From NCBI GenBank assembly GCA_913046825.1, contig CAJWTF010000007.1, positions 1 to 59,528 on the forward strand: a DNA stretch of 59,528 bases. The letters run 5' to 3'. The position numbers and the translations under genes were made by a program. Under the pieces are notes generated by a model. It did no database searches, was not told the origin of the DNA, and saw nothing but the letters and a program-made list of their open reading frames with translations. Positions 25,243 through 34,526 of the stretch are shown piece by piece. Origin of the DNA: an uncultured Rickettsiales bacterium (GTDB lineage: Bacteria; Pseudomonadota; Alphaproteobacteria; UBA8366). Position 1 is the first letter of the stretch. Each line of letters starts with the position of its first letter.

Positions 25243-26883
25243 ATGAAAGGCGGAGAAGCCCTCGTCGAAACATTGATCGCACATGGTGTCAATACCGCAT
25301 TCACCGTGCCGGGGGAGAGCTTCCTCTATGCGCTGGAGGGCATGCGTAAACGCCCGGACCAAATCCGTGTTGTCTCCGTGCGCCAAGAAGGCGGTGGGGC
25401 GTTTATGGCTGAGGCGTTTGGCAAGTTGACTGGCCGACCTGCGGCAGTGTTTGTCAGCCGGGGACCGGGATCGTCAAACGCTGCCATCGGCATCCACACG
25501 GCGATGCAGGATTCGACGCCGATGGTGGTCTTCGTCGGCCACGTCAACGCCAAGTCGATGGGCCGCGAATCGTTTCAGGAGATCGACCAGCACGCGTTTT
25601 TCGGTGCGGTCGCAAAGGCGGTTCTATCACCGAAGGATACCAACGACATTCCCGGCGTAACGGCGGAGGCGGTGCGCCTGTCGACCGATGGCCGTCCCGG
25701 CCCGGTTGTGGTGCAAATCCCACGCGACGTCTCATCTATGGATACTGCTTCCGCAATTCCCGCACCGGCGGCCCGCACGCCACATGAGGCCGACGCCGCG
25801 TTGGTCGACAAAGCCGTCGCCATGATCGACAACGCGAAAGCGCCGCTCGTGGTCGCGGGTGAGATGATCTCGAACCAGAACGCTGCCGATGCCTTGACCA
25901 AATTCGCCGCCGCCGCTGGCCTTCCGGTGATGAGCGCCTATCGCCGCCTCGATGTGATGCCCAATAGTCACGATTGCTATGCGGGACACCTGGAGATCAA
26001 CCGGTTCGAGAACCAGCTTGAGGCCATCGATCAATCTGACCTGATCATCGCGATCGGTACTCGCCTTGACGGTATTACCTCTGCCGACGAGACCATGTTC
26101 TGCACCGGAAAACCGCTGATCCATGTCTACCCCGAAGCGGATATCCTTGCTCGGTTCGAGAGCGACGTGGCGCTGGACGCCGATATGGAACCGGCTCTGG
26201 CCGCGCTGACAGCCAAGCTTTCACCACCAGACACGATGCGAAGTGCACGAATGACACAGCTGCACACTTCCTTCATGGCGTTCTCGCAACCCGGTAATTT
26301 CACCGCTTACGGCGATGTAGATTTGGCCCGGGTAATCGACATCATGGATCGCATCGTCGAGCAGGAAACCACCATCGTGACCGATGCGGGGAGCTTTTCG
26401 CGCTGGATACACCGCTATCGCCGGTTCGAGAAGCCACACACCAAGGCGGGACCGATGTCAGGTGCCATGGGCTATTCAGTGCCGGGAGCTGTCGGCGCGT
26501 GCTTGGCTCGGCCCGACCACGAAGTCGTCGCCTTTGTCGGCGACGGCGGATTTATGATGACGGGCCAAGAGTTGGTCACCGCCGTCGAACAAAAACTGCC
26601 GGTGCGCATTATCGTTTGCGACAATTCGGTGCATGGCTCGATCTTGGCCGGACAGGACAAGACCTTTGGGCCCGGCAACGAGATCGCGACTGTACTGCAA
26701 AGCCCGGACTTCGCGGGTATCGCCACAGCTTATGGTGCGACGTCATTCACCGTGACTCGAACCGACGATTTCGAAGCGGCCTTCCAAGCGGCTCGTGCCA
26801 TCGACGGGCCGTCGCTTATTCACCTCATTACCGACCGACGCGATATCGCGCCCTATGGCGAAGGACGAGAGGCCGTGCACTAA
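25243..26883 (+). CDS. TPP-dependent acetolactate-synthase-like enzyme
   Basis: 546 residues in the three-domain layout of thiamine-diphosphate enzymes. The activating glutamate is E49 (VSVRQEGGGAF). The TPP/Mg motif lies in AFVGDGGFMMTGQELV with IIVCDNSVHGS at the expected spacing near 465-470. GPGSSNAAIGIHTAMQDS is the family's N-domain signature. Relatives include acetolactate synthase, benzoylformate decarboxylase and oxalyl-CoA decarboxylase. The lack of a small regulatory subunit argues against a biosynthetic ALS. Stop and next start overlap (TAATG), which ties it to the D-2-hydroxyacid dehydrogenase. Ribosome site AAGGAGAG. Confidence 0.85.
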   Translation: MKGGEALVETLIAHGVNTAFTVPGESFLYALEGMRKRPDQIRVVSVRQEGGGAFMAEAFGKLTGRPAAVFVSRGPGSSNAAIGIHTAMQDSTPMVVFVGHVNAKSMGRESFQEIDQHAFFGAVAKAVLSPKDTNDIPGVTAEAVRLSTDGRPGPVVVQIPRDVSSMDTASAIPAPAARTPHEADAALVDKAVAMIDNAKAPLVVAGEMISNQNAADALTKFAAAAGLPVMSAYRRLDVMPNSHDCYAGHLEINRFENQLEAIDQSDLIIAIGTRLDGITSADETMFCTGKPLIHVYPEADILARFESDVALDADMEPALAALTAKLSPPDTMRSARMTQLHTSFMAFSQPGNFTAYGDVDLARVIDIMDRIVEQETTIVTDAGSFSRWIHRYRRFEKPHTKAGPMSGAMGYSVPGAVGACLARPDHEVVAFVGDGGFMMTGQELVTAVEQKLPVRIIVCDNSVHGSILAGQDKTFGPGNEIATVLQSPDFAGIATAYGATSFTVTRTDDFEAAFQAARAIDGPSLIHLITDRRDIAPYGEGREAVH

Positions 26884-27938
26884 TGCCTATCAATCGTTTC
26901 CCATTATTTTTTTTCAATCGCTGGCAACATGCCGTGGCACAAGAAATCCTCGAAGGCTCCGACGCAGTCGAGATTCGATTTCTGAAGACCGACATGCCGG
27001 AGACCGAGACCTGGCCCGCCATCGAGACGGCGCTGGGTTATCAGATCGGCTCCACGCGGGACGAATTGCCGACGCAATATCAGGTCACCTCCGATTTGAT
27101 CGCGAAAGCACCGAAACTTCTCGGGGTCTGCACCCATGGGGCTGGATATGACACTGTCGATGCGGACGCCTGTACCGAGGCCGGTATTATCGTTTGCAAT
27201 CAGGCGGGGGAGAACCGCGAAGCGGTCGCGGAACATGCTCTCGGCATGATGCTATCTCTTGGCAAGAATATCTTCAAAGCGGACCGCCGTATGCGCAGCG
27301 ACCGAGATTGGAACCGCAATCAGTTCATCGGGCAAGATATGTTGGGGAAGACCGTCGGCATCATCGGGCTTGGCCATATTGGCAGCCGGGTGGCGGAACT
27401 GTGCGGCCAGTTATTCCGCATGCGGGTCCTGGCATACGACCCCTATCTTTCGCTAGAGGAGTTCAACGCGAAGGGGGCGGAGCCGACGCCGCTCGACGAA
27501 TTGCTCGCCGAGGCCGACTACGTCACCGTTCACACGCCGCGCAATGAAGAAACCAGAGGCATGCTCGGGACACGGGAATTCAGCCTGATGAAAGAGAGTG
27601 CCTATTTCGTCATTACCGCGCGCGGCGGCATCGTCGATGAGACCGCCTTAGCGGATGCTTTGAAGTCAGGCGGGCTCGCCGCTGCTGGTATCGATGTGTT
27701 CGCCGTCGAGCCGCCGCCACTCGATGACCCGTTGGTGCAACTCGACAATGTCATACTGACCCCGCATACGGCGGGCGTGACGGAAGACGCGCGGATGAAT
27801 TGCGCCCGGGGTGCGGCCAGCCAATGGCTGTCACTCGCGGATGGTCAAAGGCCGGAGAGAATCGTCAATCCGGACGCTTGGCCAAAATTCTGCGAACGGT
27901 ATGCCGAGATCGTCGGCAAACCGATGGCCAAATTCTAG
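26883..27938 (+). CDS. D-isomer-specific 2-hydroxyacid dehydrogenase
   Basis: 351 residues from ATG 26883, which shares one base with the preceding stop. The frame is open far upstream (to 26499), but that part lies inside the TPP gene and is not protein-like. Seen: NAD motif GIIGLGHIGSRVAEL, catalytic Arg in ITARGGIVDE, the Glu region FAVEPPPLDDPL and the His in LTPHTAGVT. Reduces a 2-oxo acid to a D-2-hydroxy acid or the reverse. Coupling suggests it handles the oxo-acid made or used by the TPP enzyme. Confidence 0.88.
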   Translation: MPINRFPLFFFNRWQHAVAQEILEGSDAVEIRFLKTDMPETETWPAIETALGYQIGSTRDELPTQYQVTSDLIAKAPKLLGVCTHGAGYDTVDADACTEAGIIVCNQAGENREAVAEHALGMMLSLGKNIFKADRRMRSDRDWNRNQFIGQDMLGKTVGIIGLGHIGSRVAELCGQLFRMRVLAYDPYLSLEEFNAKGAEPTPLDELLAEADYVTVHTPRNEETRGMLGTREFSLMKESAYFVITARGGIVDETALADALKSGGLAAAGIDVFAVEPPPLDDPLVQLDNVILTPHTAGVTEDARMNCARGAASQWLSLADGQRPERIVNPDAWPKFCERYAEIVGKPMAKF

Positions 27939-27940
27939 TT

Positions 27941-27959
27941 CGGCGGCATCGCGCCGCCG
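27941..27959 (+). terminator. GC-rich hairpin just after the dehydrogenase stop
   Basis: CGGCGGC (27941-27947) pairs perfectly with GCCGCCG (27953-27959) around a 5-base loop, three bases after the stop codon. The following TTCTAGCTCACTCTTTT is only weakly U-rich, so it may be an imperfect terminator. Confidence 0.4.
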
Positions 27960-27961
27960 TT

Positions 27962-28195
27962 CTAGCTCACTCTTTTATAATCGTCCGCAACGCCACGCGG
28001 TTTGACCGCGCGCAGTGCGGACGGGATGCCGCCCTTTTTACCCACGCTCGAATTCAAGACATAGATTGCCGCCGCCGATGTAGTCAGTAATCCCCCGATG
28101 AGGAATAGTTCAGACATCGCTATGTACTTCCCGTCGTTACCTTGGTTGTATTTTATGCCGCTGGCTACTACCCACCACCCGATGGGTATCACCAA
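27962..28195 (-). CDS. Small hypothetical membrane protein
   Basis: 77 residues from ATG 28195, or 51 from ATG 28117 (MSELFLIGG), which has GGGAAG upstream. One clear membrane helix, LFLIGGLLTTSAAAIYVL, is followed by a basic tail KKGGIPSALRAVKPRG. No family recognised. Its place between the dehydrogenase hairpin and a decayed transporter means it could also be a chance frame. Confidence 0.3.
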   Translation of the reverse strand: MVIPIGWWVVASGIKYNQGNDGKYIAMSELFLIGGLLTTSAAAIYVLNSSVGKKGGIPSALRAVKPRGVADDYKRVS

Positions 28196-28365
28196 GCTCG
28201 ACTACTACTTAGCTACCGCATCATCCAATGTGATGACCGTCACAGGCCTGTGAATTTTTCACATGGATTAGCAAATTCCAGGATTGACGTTTGGATCGCC
28301 TATCCCAGAGGAGGATTCTGGCGAGGCAAATGACGCCGTCCAATGATTACCCAAAGAGATAGAAG

Positions 28366-28915
28366 ATGATTAGGGAAATCCTCGCCCTCGGCGCCTTGAT
28401 AGTAGGCATGTGCGGGCTGTTGCTGGGCAACGGCCTGTTCGGCACGCTGACCGCATTGCGGATGTCGGAAGAAGGGTTCGACCCGACGATCATCGGCGTC
28501 CTGCTGTCCTGCCATTCCATCAGCTTTATCGTCGGTTGCCTTTACAGCCAACGAATTGGTCATATCCGATGCTTTACAGCTTTCGCTGCAGTCTTGGCGG
28601 TGGTCTGCTTGATCTTGCCGATGCCGGTAAATCCTTACTCCTGTATTTTGCTCCACCTGGTTTTCGGTTTCTGCTCGGCCATGCTCCTCATGGTCGCAGA
28701 AAGTTGGCTCACCGGTGCTACATCGAGCGAAACAAAGGGACGCGTATTTTCCATTCATATGGTGATCAACAATGGACCCTTCGGCGCCGACCAACTCCTC
28801 TTGCTGTTGGGCGACCCATTGGCCGACCGGCTGTGCATGTTGATGGCAATCCTGTTCGGCCTCTGTTTCTGTTTGGTGCGGGGACGCGTCCGAACCATCC
28901 ATCGGCGTCGGTCGG
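28366..28915 (+). pseudogene. MFS transporter, N-terminal half only
   Basis: From ATG 28366: ALIVGMCGLLLGNGLFGTLT, RMSEEGFDPTIIGVLLSCHS, FIVGCLYSQRIGHIRCFT, LMVAESWLTGATSSETKGR and FSIHMVINNGPFGADQLLLLLG. This is the first six helices of a YcaD-like major facilitator. After LCFCLV the frame changes (a -1 reading gives TRPNHPS near 28895-28912), and the sequence then becomes a caspase-like gene. The C-terminal six helices are gone, so it cannot work. Substrate unknown. Confidence 0.78.
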
Positions 28916-29199
28916 GTGTTAGACGAGCTCAAAAGTCTCGAACACGGCATCGTCGTCTTCGCATCCTCGACCGGCAAATAGTTCTCGCTAGAGAAGCCCG
29001 ATTGGGAAAATGCGCCTTCACCAAAGCTCTGGTCGAAGGCTTGAACGGTAAAGCCGAGCTCTTCGGTGAACGCACCATAACAGTCGCCTCACTCGACGCC
29101 TATATTTCCAATCGGGTCACGAAACTCACCGAAGGCCGGCAAACGGCCGCGACTGACAAGCCGGTCTGCCCCGACTTTACCTTGGTCTCGCTCAGATAG
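28905..29199 (+). pseudogene. Caspase-like (C14/COG4249) peptidase, C-terminal remnant
   Basis: Readable as VGRVLDELKSLEHGIVVFAS, STGK, TAG, FSLEKPDWEN, then after a one-base loss AFTKALVEGLNGKAELFG, TITVASLDAYISNRV, KLTEGRQTAATDKP and PDFTLVSLR to a TAG at 29199. This is the end of a bacterial caspase-homologue domain (the SSTG and GxFT-like segments and LTxGRQ are typical). The catalytic His and Cys regions lie in the missing part. It has a nonsense codon and a frameshift and is joined directly to the MFS half, which points to a deletion between two former genes. Confidence 0.72.
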
Positions 29200-29201
29200 C
29201 G

Positions 29202-29984
29202 CTATTCCTGGTAGGACGGATCGAGGCGATCCGCGAGACGGATACAGGCCTCCCAATCCTTGCCGCCCTTCAGAAAATCACCGGCATCCTGGAATTGCGA
29301 ATGGGCGTACTCACAGGCTTCCTTCGGCGGCACCAAGTAATTCCCGTCGCCCGCCGAGAGTGCCGCAATTTGTCCCTGACAGGCCATTTCCAGCCAGTGA
29401 TGATTGACCACGCATTCGGGCGCGCTTTCGCCGCAGACCAGTGCGCCATGGCTGCGTAGCAGCATATATTTGCCGCCTTCCAGGTCCCGCATCAGCTTTG
29501 GCGTCATGTCGGGGTCAAACTCGAATCCCTCAAATTCGTGGTACTTCATCTCGCCGTAGAACCGCATCGCGTGCTGATTGATCGGCAGAAGGCCGGATTT
29601 ATGTGCACAAACACCCATTATGTTAGGCGTATGGGTATGGAGCACCGCGTTCAAATCGGGACGTCCCTTGAGCAATCCCGCATGAATGATCAAAGCACCG
29701 CCCCGCACTTGCGGCCCATCTTCAGGAATGAGCGGATTGCCGTCGAGATCACATTTGATCAATGAGGACGCGGTGACTTCCATGAACATCCAATCGGTAC
29801 GCTTGACGAGCATGGCATTTGGCTCGCCCGGCACGCGCAGGCTGAAATGGTTGTAGGTCATGTCGTTGACGCCGTAATAGGCCAACACCCGGTGCCCGGC
29901 CGCGAGTTCTACCCGCGCCTGCCATTCCTCGGGGCTCACCTGATCGCGAACCGAACCTTTGCCCTTCACCAATTGAACCGACAT
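29202..29984 (-). CDS. Class II aldolase/adducin family protein
   Basis: 260 residues from ATG 29984 (GGGAG eight bases upstream); a GTG at 29993 would add three. The zinc-binding HTHTPNIMG, a conserved NHFSLRVPG start region, and the third metal histidine in LRSHGALVCGE are visible. Studied relatives are fuculose-phosphate aldolase and various decarboxylases or adducins. It acts on a small hydroxy-carbonyl compound, identity unknown. It stands alone on the minus strand between two pseudogenes and is intact. Confidence 0.83.
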   Translation of the reverse strand: MSVQLVKGKGSVRDQVSPEEWQARVELAAGHRVLAYYGVNDMTYNHFSLRVPGEPNAMLVKRTDWMFMEVTASSLIKCDLDGNPLIPEDGPQVRGGALIIHAGLLKGRPDLNAVLHTHTPNIMGVCAHKSGLLPINQHAMRFYGEMKYHEFEGFEFDPDMTPKLMRDLEGGKYMLLRSHGALVCGESAPECVVNHHWLEMACQGQIAALSAGDGNYLVPPKEACEYAHSQFQDAGDFLKGGKDWEACIRLADRLDPSYQE

Positions 29985-30109
29985 CGAATGCACTCCCGTT
30001 CCTGCTGAGGTCTTGCCAATAGCGGCCAGTTTAGGATCAACCTATACCATCGGCAAAAAGTAAAAAGCGCGCGCCGAGTCAATTTCATCCAACCCTGAGC
30101 TAACACCTC

Positions 30110-31332
30110 ATGATCCAAATCCTACGAAACTCGAATGCTGTGGGACGCGAGGGCGATGGCCCGCTCGATATTCTCATAGATGACAGCAAGATCACGGCCA
30201 TCGGAAAGGCCCTTCAACCGGTGGCCGAAGAGTTGGACTTGGCCGGTAAACTCGCCACATCGGGCATGATGGGGACGCACATTCATCTCAACAAAGCCTG
30301 CATAATAGGCCGATGCGCGCCGTAGCCGGAGACCAGCCGAACCAATCACGCGGCCCGGGTCGCAGAAGCAAAACGCGTTTTCACGGTTGAGGACGTCCAT
30401 GAGCGCGCCAGCCGTACACTGAAGAAATGTATTATTAATGGTGCCACCCGAATGCGGACCCATGTCGAAATCGATCTGCCCGCCGGCTTGATCTCCCTCG
30501 AGGGTGTCATGCAGGCGGCGAAGGATTACGCCTGAACCATTGATGTTGAAGTCTCCGCTTTCCCGCAGGAAGGGCTCACGCAAGTCGCCTACACCGACGA
30601 TTTTCTAGTTGAGGCCCTCGACCGGCGGGCGCGCTGTTTTGGTGCCGCACCCGGATACGATACCGACTATAACGGACAGATCGACCGCATCTTCGCGCTG
30701 GCCCGCGAATACGATATCGACATGCATCTGGCTTTCGGCAAAACGTCGGACGACATGGAGGTTCACTATGCCGGCGAGCTTACAGAGTAATTTGGCTATG
30801 GCAGGCGCGTCGCGGTCGGACACGTCACCAAGGTGTCGATGGCGCCGCCCGATCAAATCGCCGCGATCACAAAACGTCTGGTCGACACCGGTGTTGCCCT
30901 TACCGTGTTAACCGCGACCGATCTAGTCCTGATGGGCCGTGAACAAGACTAAGGGGTTCACCCCGGGGGGGGTGTTGCCGGCCCACCGCCTATACCGCCC
31001 AGCGTCACCTGCTCGCTTTCCAGCAACAAGATCCTCAATCCGTTCACGCCGTTTGGGAACGGCTCGTTGATCCGGATTGCCAAAAATTCACGCAAATATC
31101 GCGCAGGCAAAAAAACCCAGCGAAATCCACGATTGCTTCGAGATGGCTTCGGTTTAATCAGCCAAACTATTGCGGCGGGACGATTATGGGATCGCCGTGG
31201 GCAATCCCGGCGATATCGTCATCTTTAACGCCGGAATAAACCGTCACCGAGATAATCGCGCCGGAAATGGGATTTAAGCGGGGTCGACACACCTTTACGC
31301 GGCCCGCCGCCGAGTTGCACCGGCCGCACTAG
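30110..31332 (+). pseudogene. Cytosine-deaminase-like amidohydrolase, heavily decayed
   Basis: Starts MIQILRNSNAVGREGDGP and keeps GTHIHLNKACI (metal site), FTVEDVHERASRTLKKCIING, FPQEGLTQ, GYDTDYNGQIDRIFALA, YDIDMHL and VAVGHVTKVS in one frame, cut by TAG (30323), TGA (30533), TAA (30788) and TAA (30950). Beyond this it shifts frame, passes a long G-run near 30965, and ends with DDYGIAVGNPGDIVIF, the CodA-type C-terminus. The number of lesions makes it the oldest pseudogene in this part of the window. It once deaminated cytosine or a related ring. Confidence 0.85.
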
Positions 31333-31783
31333 ATGCCCGCACTTCGTCTCCTCGTCTTTCTAATCTTTCTTGCCAACGCCAACACCGGGCTCGCCGGCGA
31401 ATTCCCTCGTGGACAATGGCAGGTGGTCGAGGCGGATTTCCCCGATATCGGCCATTGCCTAATGACGGAAGTGTTGGAATATAACCTGACCCTACCGCGC
31501 ACCGACGGGACGGACGGGATATACACGGAAAGCTTCAAACGGAACGGTGATGCTGTTACATGCCCCCGTGTCGGTAACTTTCGCACCTCTTATTCAGTAA
31601 TAACTGGATCAAAGCTTGAATTCCGACGATGCCTATATCGCTACCTTGACATTTCGCAATTGCGAACAAAAGGGTAGCCAAGCTTGTGGCGATATCACGC
31701 CAGTATCCTGCAAACGGCTCATTTTAGAATCGCAACGCAGCGGCGTGGTTTTTAACGGCATTTTTCTCGAGCGGATCGAATAG
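31333..31783 (+). pseudogene. Secreted hypothetical protein with a frameshift
   Basis: From ATG 31333 a signal peptide (ALRLLVFLIFLANANTGLAG) precedes FPRGQWQVVEADFPDIGHC. Near 31613-31618 the frame shifts, and the other frame continues as SDDAYIATLTFRNCEQKG, SQACGDITPVSCKR and VVFNGIFLERIE to a TAG at 31783. Six cysteines suggest disulfides in the periplasm. About 149 codons in total. Family not recognised. It directly abuts the decayed cytosine deaminase gene. Confidence 0.55.
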
Positions 31784-31890
31784 ACCAGATTACGCTGGAC
31801 GGTTCGCGCACATCTTCTATTTTCCCTGTCATCGGCTGGTAATATGCACTGGCCATTCGTTTGATTTCACATTTAAGGACCAGGCTGACT

Positions 31891-33069
31891 ATGACCATTA
31901 ACGGTAAGGCCTATATTGCTGGGATGTACGAGCATCCCACGCGGAAGGCGACGGATAAATCGGTCGCCCAGCTTCACGCCGAAAGCGCTGCGGGCGCGTT
32001 GGCGGATGCGGGGCTGGGGCCGGATGATGTCGATGCGTATTACTGCGCGGGCGACGCACCGGGGCTCGGCCCCCTATCGATGATCGATTATATGGGGCTC
32101 CAGAACGTGCGCCATATGGATTCGACGGAGACCGGCGGCTCCTCCTATGTCGTGCATATCGGCCATGCGGCGCAAGCCATCGCTATGGGTAAGGCCAATG
32201 TCGCGCTGATCACCCTAGCCGGGCGGCCTCGTGCGGAAGGCATGGCGACGGGCACCGCTCCCCGAAACTATGGCTCAGATGCGCCGGACGTGCCGTTCGA
32301 ATTCATCTACGGCCCGACCGTCGTCAACATGTATGCCATGGCCGCACGCCGACACATGCACGAGTTTGGCACCACGAGCGAGCAGCTCGCTTGGATCAAA
32401 GTCGCAGCATCTCACCACGCCCAACACAACGAACACGCCATGCTACGTGATGTTGTGTCAGTCGAAGACGTCGTCAGCTCGCCGCTGATCGCCGATCCGC
32501 TGCACCGCTTGGACTGCTGCGTCATTTCCGACGGTGGCGGTGCCTTCTTGGTCGTCAGCCCGGAGATTGCCAAGTCGCTCGACCGGGATTGTATTAAGAT
32601 CATGGGTCATGGCGAAGCGCCGAAGAATATCATGCGCGGCCAGGTCGATCTCACCTATACGGGCGGTCACTATTCCGGCCCGCAAGCCTTCGAGGAAGCG
32701 GGCGTAAAGCCGGGTGATATCGATTACGCGTCGATCTACGACAGCTTCACCATCACCGTGCTCGAGACCATCGAGGATTTGGGCTTCTGCGAGAAGGGCA
32801 AGGGCGGCGCCTTTGTCTCCGACGGCAATCTGATCTCCGGTCAAGGCAAACTACCCTTCAACACCGATGGCGGCGGGCTCTGTAATAATCACCCGATGAA
32901 CCGGGGCGGCCTCACGAAAGTTCTGGAAGCGGTTCGCCAATTACGCGGCGAAGCACATCCAGCCGTTCAGGTGAAAGATTGTCAGCTGGCATTGGCGCAC
33001 GGCACCGGTGGCTCAATCGGCACCCGCATGGGAAGTTCAACGGTTATCTTGGGGAGGGACGACGCATGA
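31891..33069 (+). CDS. Thiolase-like protein without the nucleophilic cysteine
   Basis: 392 residues from ATG 31891. The fold is that of SCP-x/lipid-transfer thiolases (AYIAGMYEHPTRKA, HAAQAIAMGKANVALI, NNHPMNRGGL, LAHGTGGSIG). At the place where thiolases carry the acyl-accepting Cys it reads DSTETGGSSYV, and the C-terminal Cys motif is HGTGG. So normal thiolase chemistry is unlikely. Known: Ltp2-type homologues lacking the Cys are retro-aldolases that work with an OB-fold partner. Here the next gene, overlapping by four bases (ATGA), is just such an OB-fold protein. Inferred: a two-part aldolase. Confidence 0.82.
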   Translation: MTINGKAYIAGMYEHPTRKATDKSVAQLHAESAAGALADAGLGPDDVDAYYCAGDAPGLGPLSMIDYMGLQNVRHMDSTETGGSSYVVHIGHAAQAIAMGKANVALITLAGRPRAEGMATGTAPRNYGSDAPDVPFEFIYGPTVVNMYAMAARRHMHEFGTTSEQLAWIKVAASHHAQHNEHAMLRDVVSVEDVVSSPLIADPLHRLDCCVISDGGGAFLVVSPEIAKSLDRDCIKIMGHGEAPKNIMRGQVDLTYTGGHYSGPQAFEEAGVKPGDIDYASIYDSFTITVLETIEDLGFCEKGKGGAFVSDGNLISGQGKLPFNTDGGGLCNNHPMNRGGLTKVLEAVRQLRGEAHPAVQVKDCQLALAHGTGGSIGTRMGSSTVILGRDDA

Positions 33070-33458
33070 GTGCGGACCGCGTTCTGCCGGCACCGCCGGA
33101 AAATGTCGAACACACAGAGTTCTGGGCCGCTTGCAACGACGGCAAGCTGATGCTGCCTCGCTGCAAGGACACCAATCAATTCTTTTGGTATCCGCGCAAA
33201 ACCAGCCCGTTCACCTTGAGCAGCAATGTCGAATGGGTCGAAGCTTCGGGTAAGGGCGAGATCTATACCTATTCGGTGATGCGCCGCTCCGACCCACAAT
33301 ACGTCATCGCCTATGTACGGCTCGACGAAGGAGTCACGATGATGACCAACATCGTCGAATGCGATCCCGATACGGTCGCGGTCGGCATGAAGGTCGAACT
33401 CTTGATGCGCGGGTCCGAGAGCGGGCAAAAGGTCCCGGTCTTCAAACCGGCAGTATAG
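33066..33458 (+). CDS. OB-fold (DUF35-type) protein, zinc ribbon degenerate
   Basis: 130 residues. It shows the family order EFWAACNDGKLMLPRC, NQFFWYPR, then the OB fold WVEASGKGEIYTYSVM and YVIAYVRLDEGVTMM. The zinc ribbon normally has four cysteines in two pairs; here only RC-K remains, so zinc is probably not bound. Partners of this kind form complexes with thiolase-like proteins and shape the acyl-CoA site. Coupled to the thiolase-like gene by ATGA overlap. Confidence 0.83.
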   Translation: MSADRVLPAPPENVEHTEFWAACNDGKLMLPRCKDTNQFFWYPRKTSPFTLSSNVEWVEASGKGEIYTYSVMRRSDPQYVIAYVRLDEGVTMMTNIVECDPDTVAVGMKVELLMRGSESGQKVPVFKPAV

Positions 33459-33485
33459 CCGGTATCACAAACCAAGGAGCGGAAT

Positions 33486-33902
33486 ATGAGCCGAGTCACT
33501 TATGAGAATCCGGACGGGGCCGCGCCGGCCCAAGGTCTCTATTCGCATGCGGCGCGGGTCACCGCCGGCGATCTCTACTTCGTCGCGGGGCAACTTGCTG
33601 TTGCCCCCGACGGCGGGGTTGTCGGCAAGAACGATTTCGCCACACAATTCCAGTGCGTCTTCGACAATCTCGGGGACGTGCTGCAGGGGCTTGGTGCCGG
33701 CTGGTCTGATGTCGCGAAGTTCACGACTTATATGGTGCATTCACAAGACCTGGAGCAATTTATGGCGCTGCGCGCGGCCCTCTTCCCAAAACTCTTCGGC
33801 GGCGATGTCTTTCCGCCAAACACGCTTCTCATGGTCGATCGACTGGTAAAGGAAGAATTCCTGTTTGAGGTCGAGGCGGTGGTGGCCGCCCCGGCGACCT
33901 GA
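33486..33902 (+). CDS. RidA family protein
   Basis: 138 residues: LYSHAARVTAGDLYFVAGQLAV, FDNLGDVLQGLGAGWSDV, KFTTYMVHSQDLEQF and a C-terminal strand FLFEVEAVVAAP. This is the YjgF/YER057c/UK114 trimer fold. RidA proper hydrolyses reactive enamines and imines; other members belong to degradation pathways. The usual catalytic Arg before the C-terminal strand is not obvious (MVDRLVKEEF has the R at a shifted place). Good ribosome site AAGGAG. Probably in one operon with the thiolase/OB-fold pair 27 bases upstream. Confidence 0.83.
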   Translation: MSRVTYENPDGAAPAQGLYSHAARVTAGDLYFVAGQLAVAPDGGVVGKNDFATQFQCVFDNLGDVLQGLGAGWSDVAKFTTYMVHSQDLEQFMALRAALFPKLFGGDVFPPNTLLMVDRLVKEEFLFEVEAVVAAPAT

Positions 33903-33906
33903 CCCG

Positions 33907-34371
33907 ATGATTGGCGAACTCAAGGCGCTACTATTCGGCAATACCAACGAAGATAATGTCGCCGCCGGCAGTCACGGCGACGCAGCCCTACATCATGCGG
34001 CCGCCGGACTGCTGGTAGAAGCCGCAATGCTCGACGGGCATTTTCACGATGCCGAACGTCAACGCATTGAAAGCCTTTTGACGGACCGGTTCAATGTTGA
34101 GCCGAACAAAGTGTCTGCATTAATCCAGGCCGCGGAAGCGACCGCGGTCGAACGGGTCGAGTTGCACACGATCACCAAAACCGTCCGCGATCATTTTGAC
34201 GATCAAGAACGGATCGCCATGATTGAGATGCTATGGGAAGTCGTCTATGCGGACAGCGAACTCGATGATTTCGAGTCCAACATGATGCGCCGGGTCAGCG
34301 GCTTACTCTATGTCACGGACCGGGAAAGCGGCGATGCCCGCAAGCGCGCGATGGAACGGATGAAACCCTAA
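33907..34371 (+). CDS. TerB family protein
   Basis: 154 residues from ATG 33907, four bases after the RidA stop. Helical, with the TerB pattern ALHHAAAGLLVEAAMLDGHF, AERQRIESLL, HFDDQERIAMIEMLWEVVYAD and acidic residues (DGHFHDAER, DSELDDFE) that in TerB-like proteins bind a divalent metal. Linked by name to tellurite resistance, but stand-alone copies like this are of unknown role. Cytoplasmic. Confidence 0.82.
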   Translation: MIGELKALLFGNTNEDNVAAGSHGDAALHHAAAGLLVEAAMLDGHFHDAERQRIESLLTDRFNVEPNKVSALIQAAEATAVERVELHTITKTVRDHFDDQERIAMIEMLWEVVYADSELDDFESNMMRRVSGLLYVTDRESGDARKRAMERMKP

Positions 34372-34526
34372 CGTCGTAGGCCAGCAGACCCATTCTCGAT
34401 GTGTCGGCGATGGTCGCACGGAATGCCGGGGTGAGGCTTACGTTCGCGGAACCAAAGAGGAATCGCAGGCGCGGATTTTTCTTCTCAAATCTAAAATCCA
34501 TTAAGGTGTTGAGTTGGTATTCGACA

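Noticed and set aside
26499..26882. 128-codon in-frame extension upstream of the 2-hydroxyacid dehydrogenase
   Set aside because: It lies wholly inside the TPP-enzyme gene in another frame, is Arg-rich and not protein-like, and ATG 26883 with TAATG coupling explains the start.
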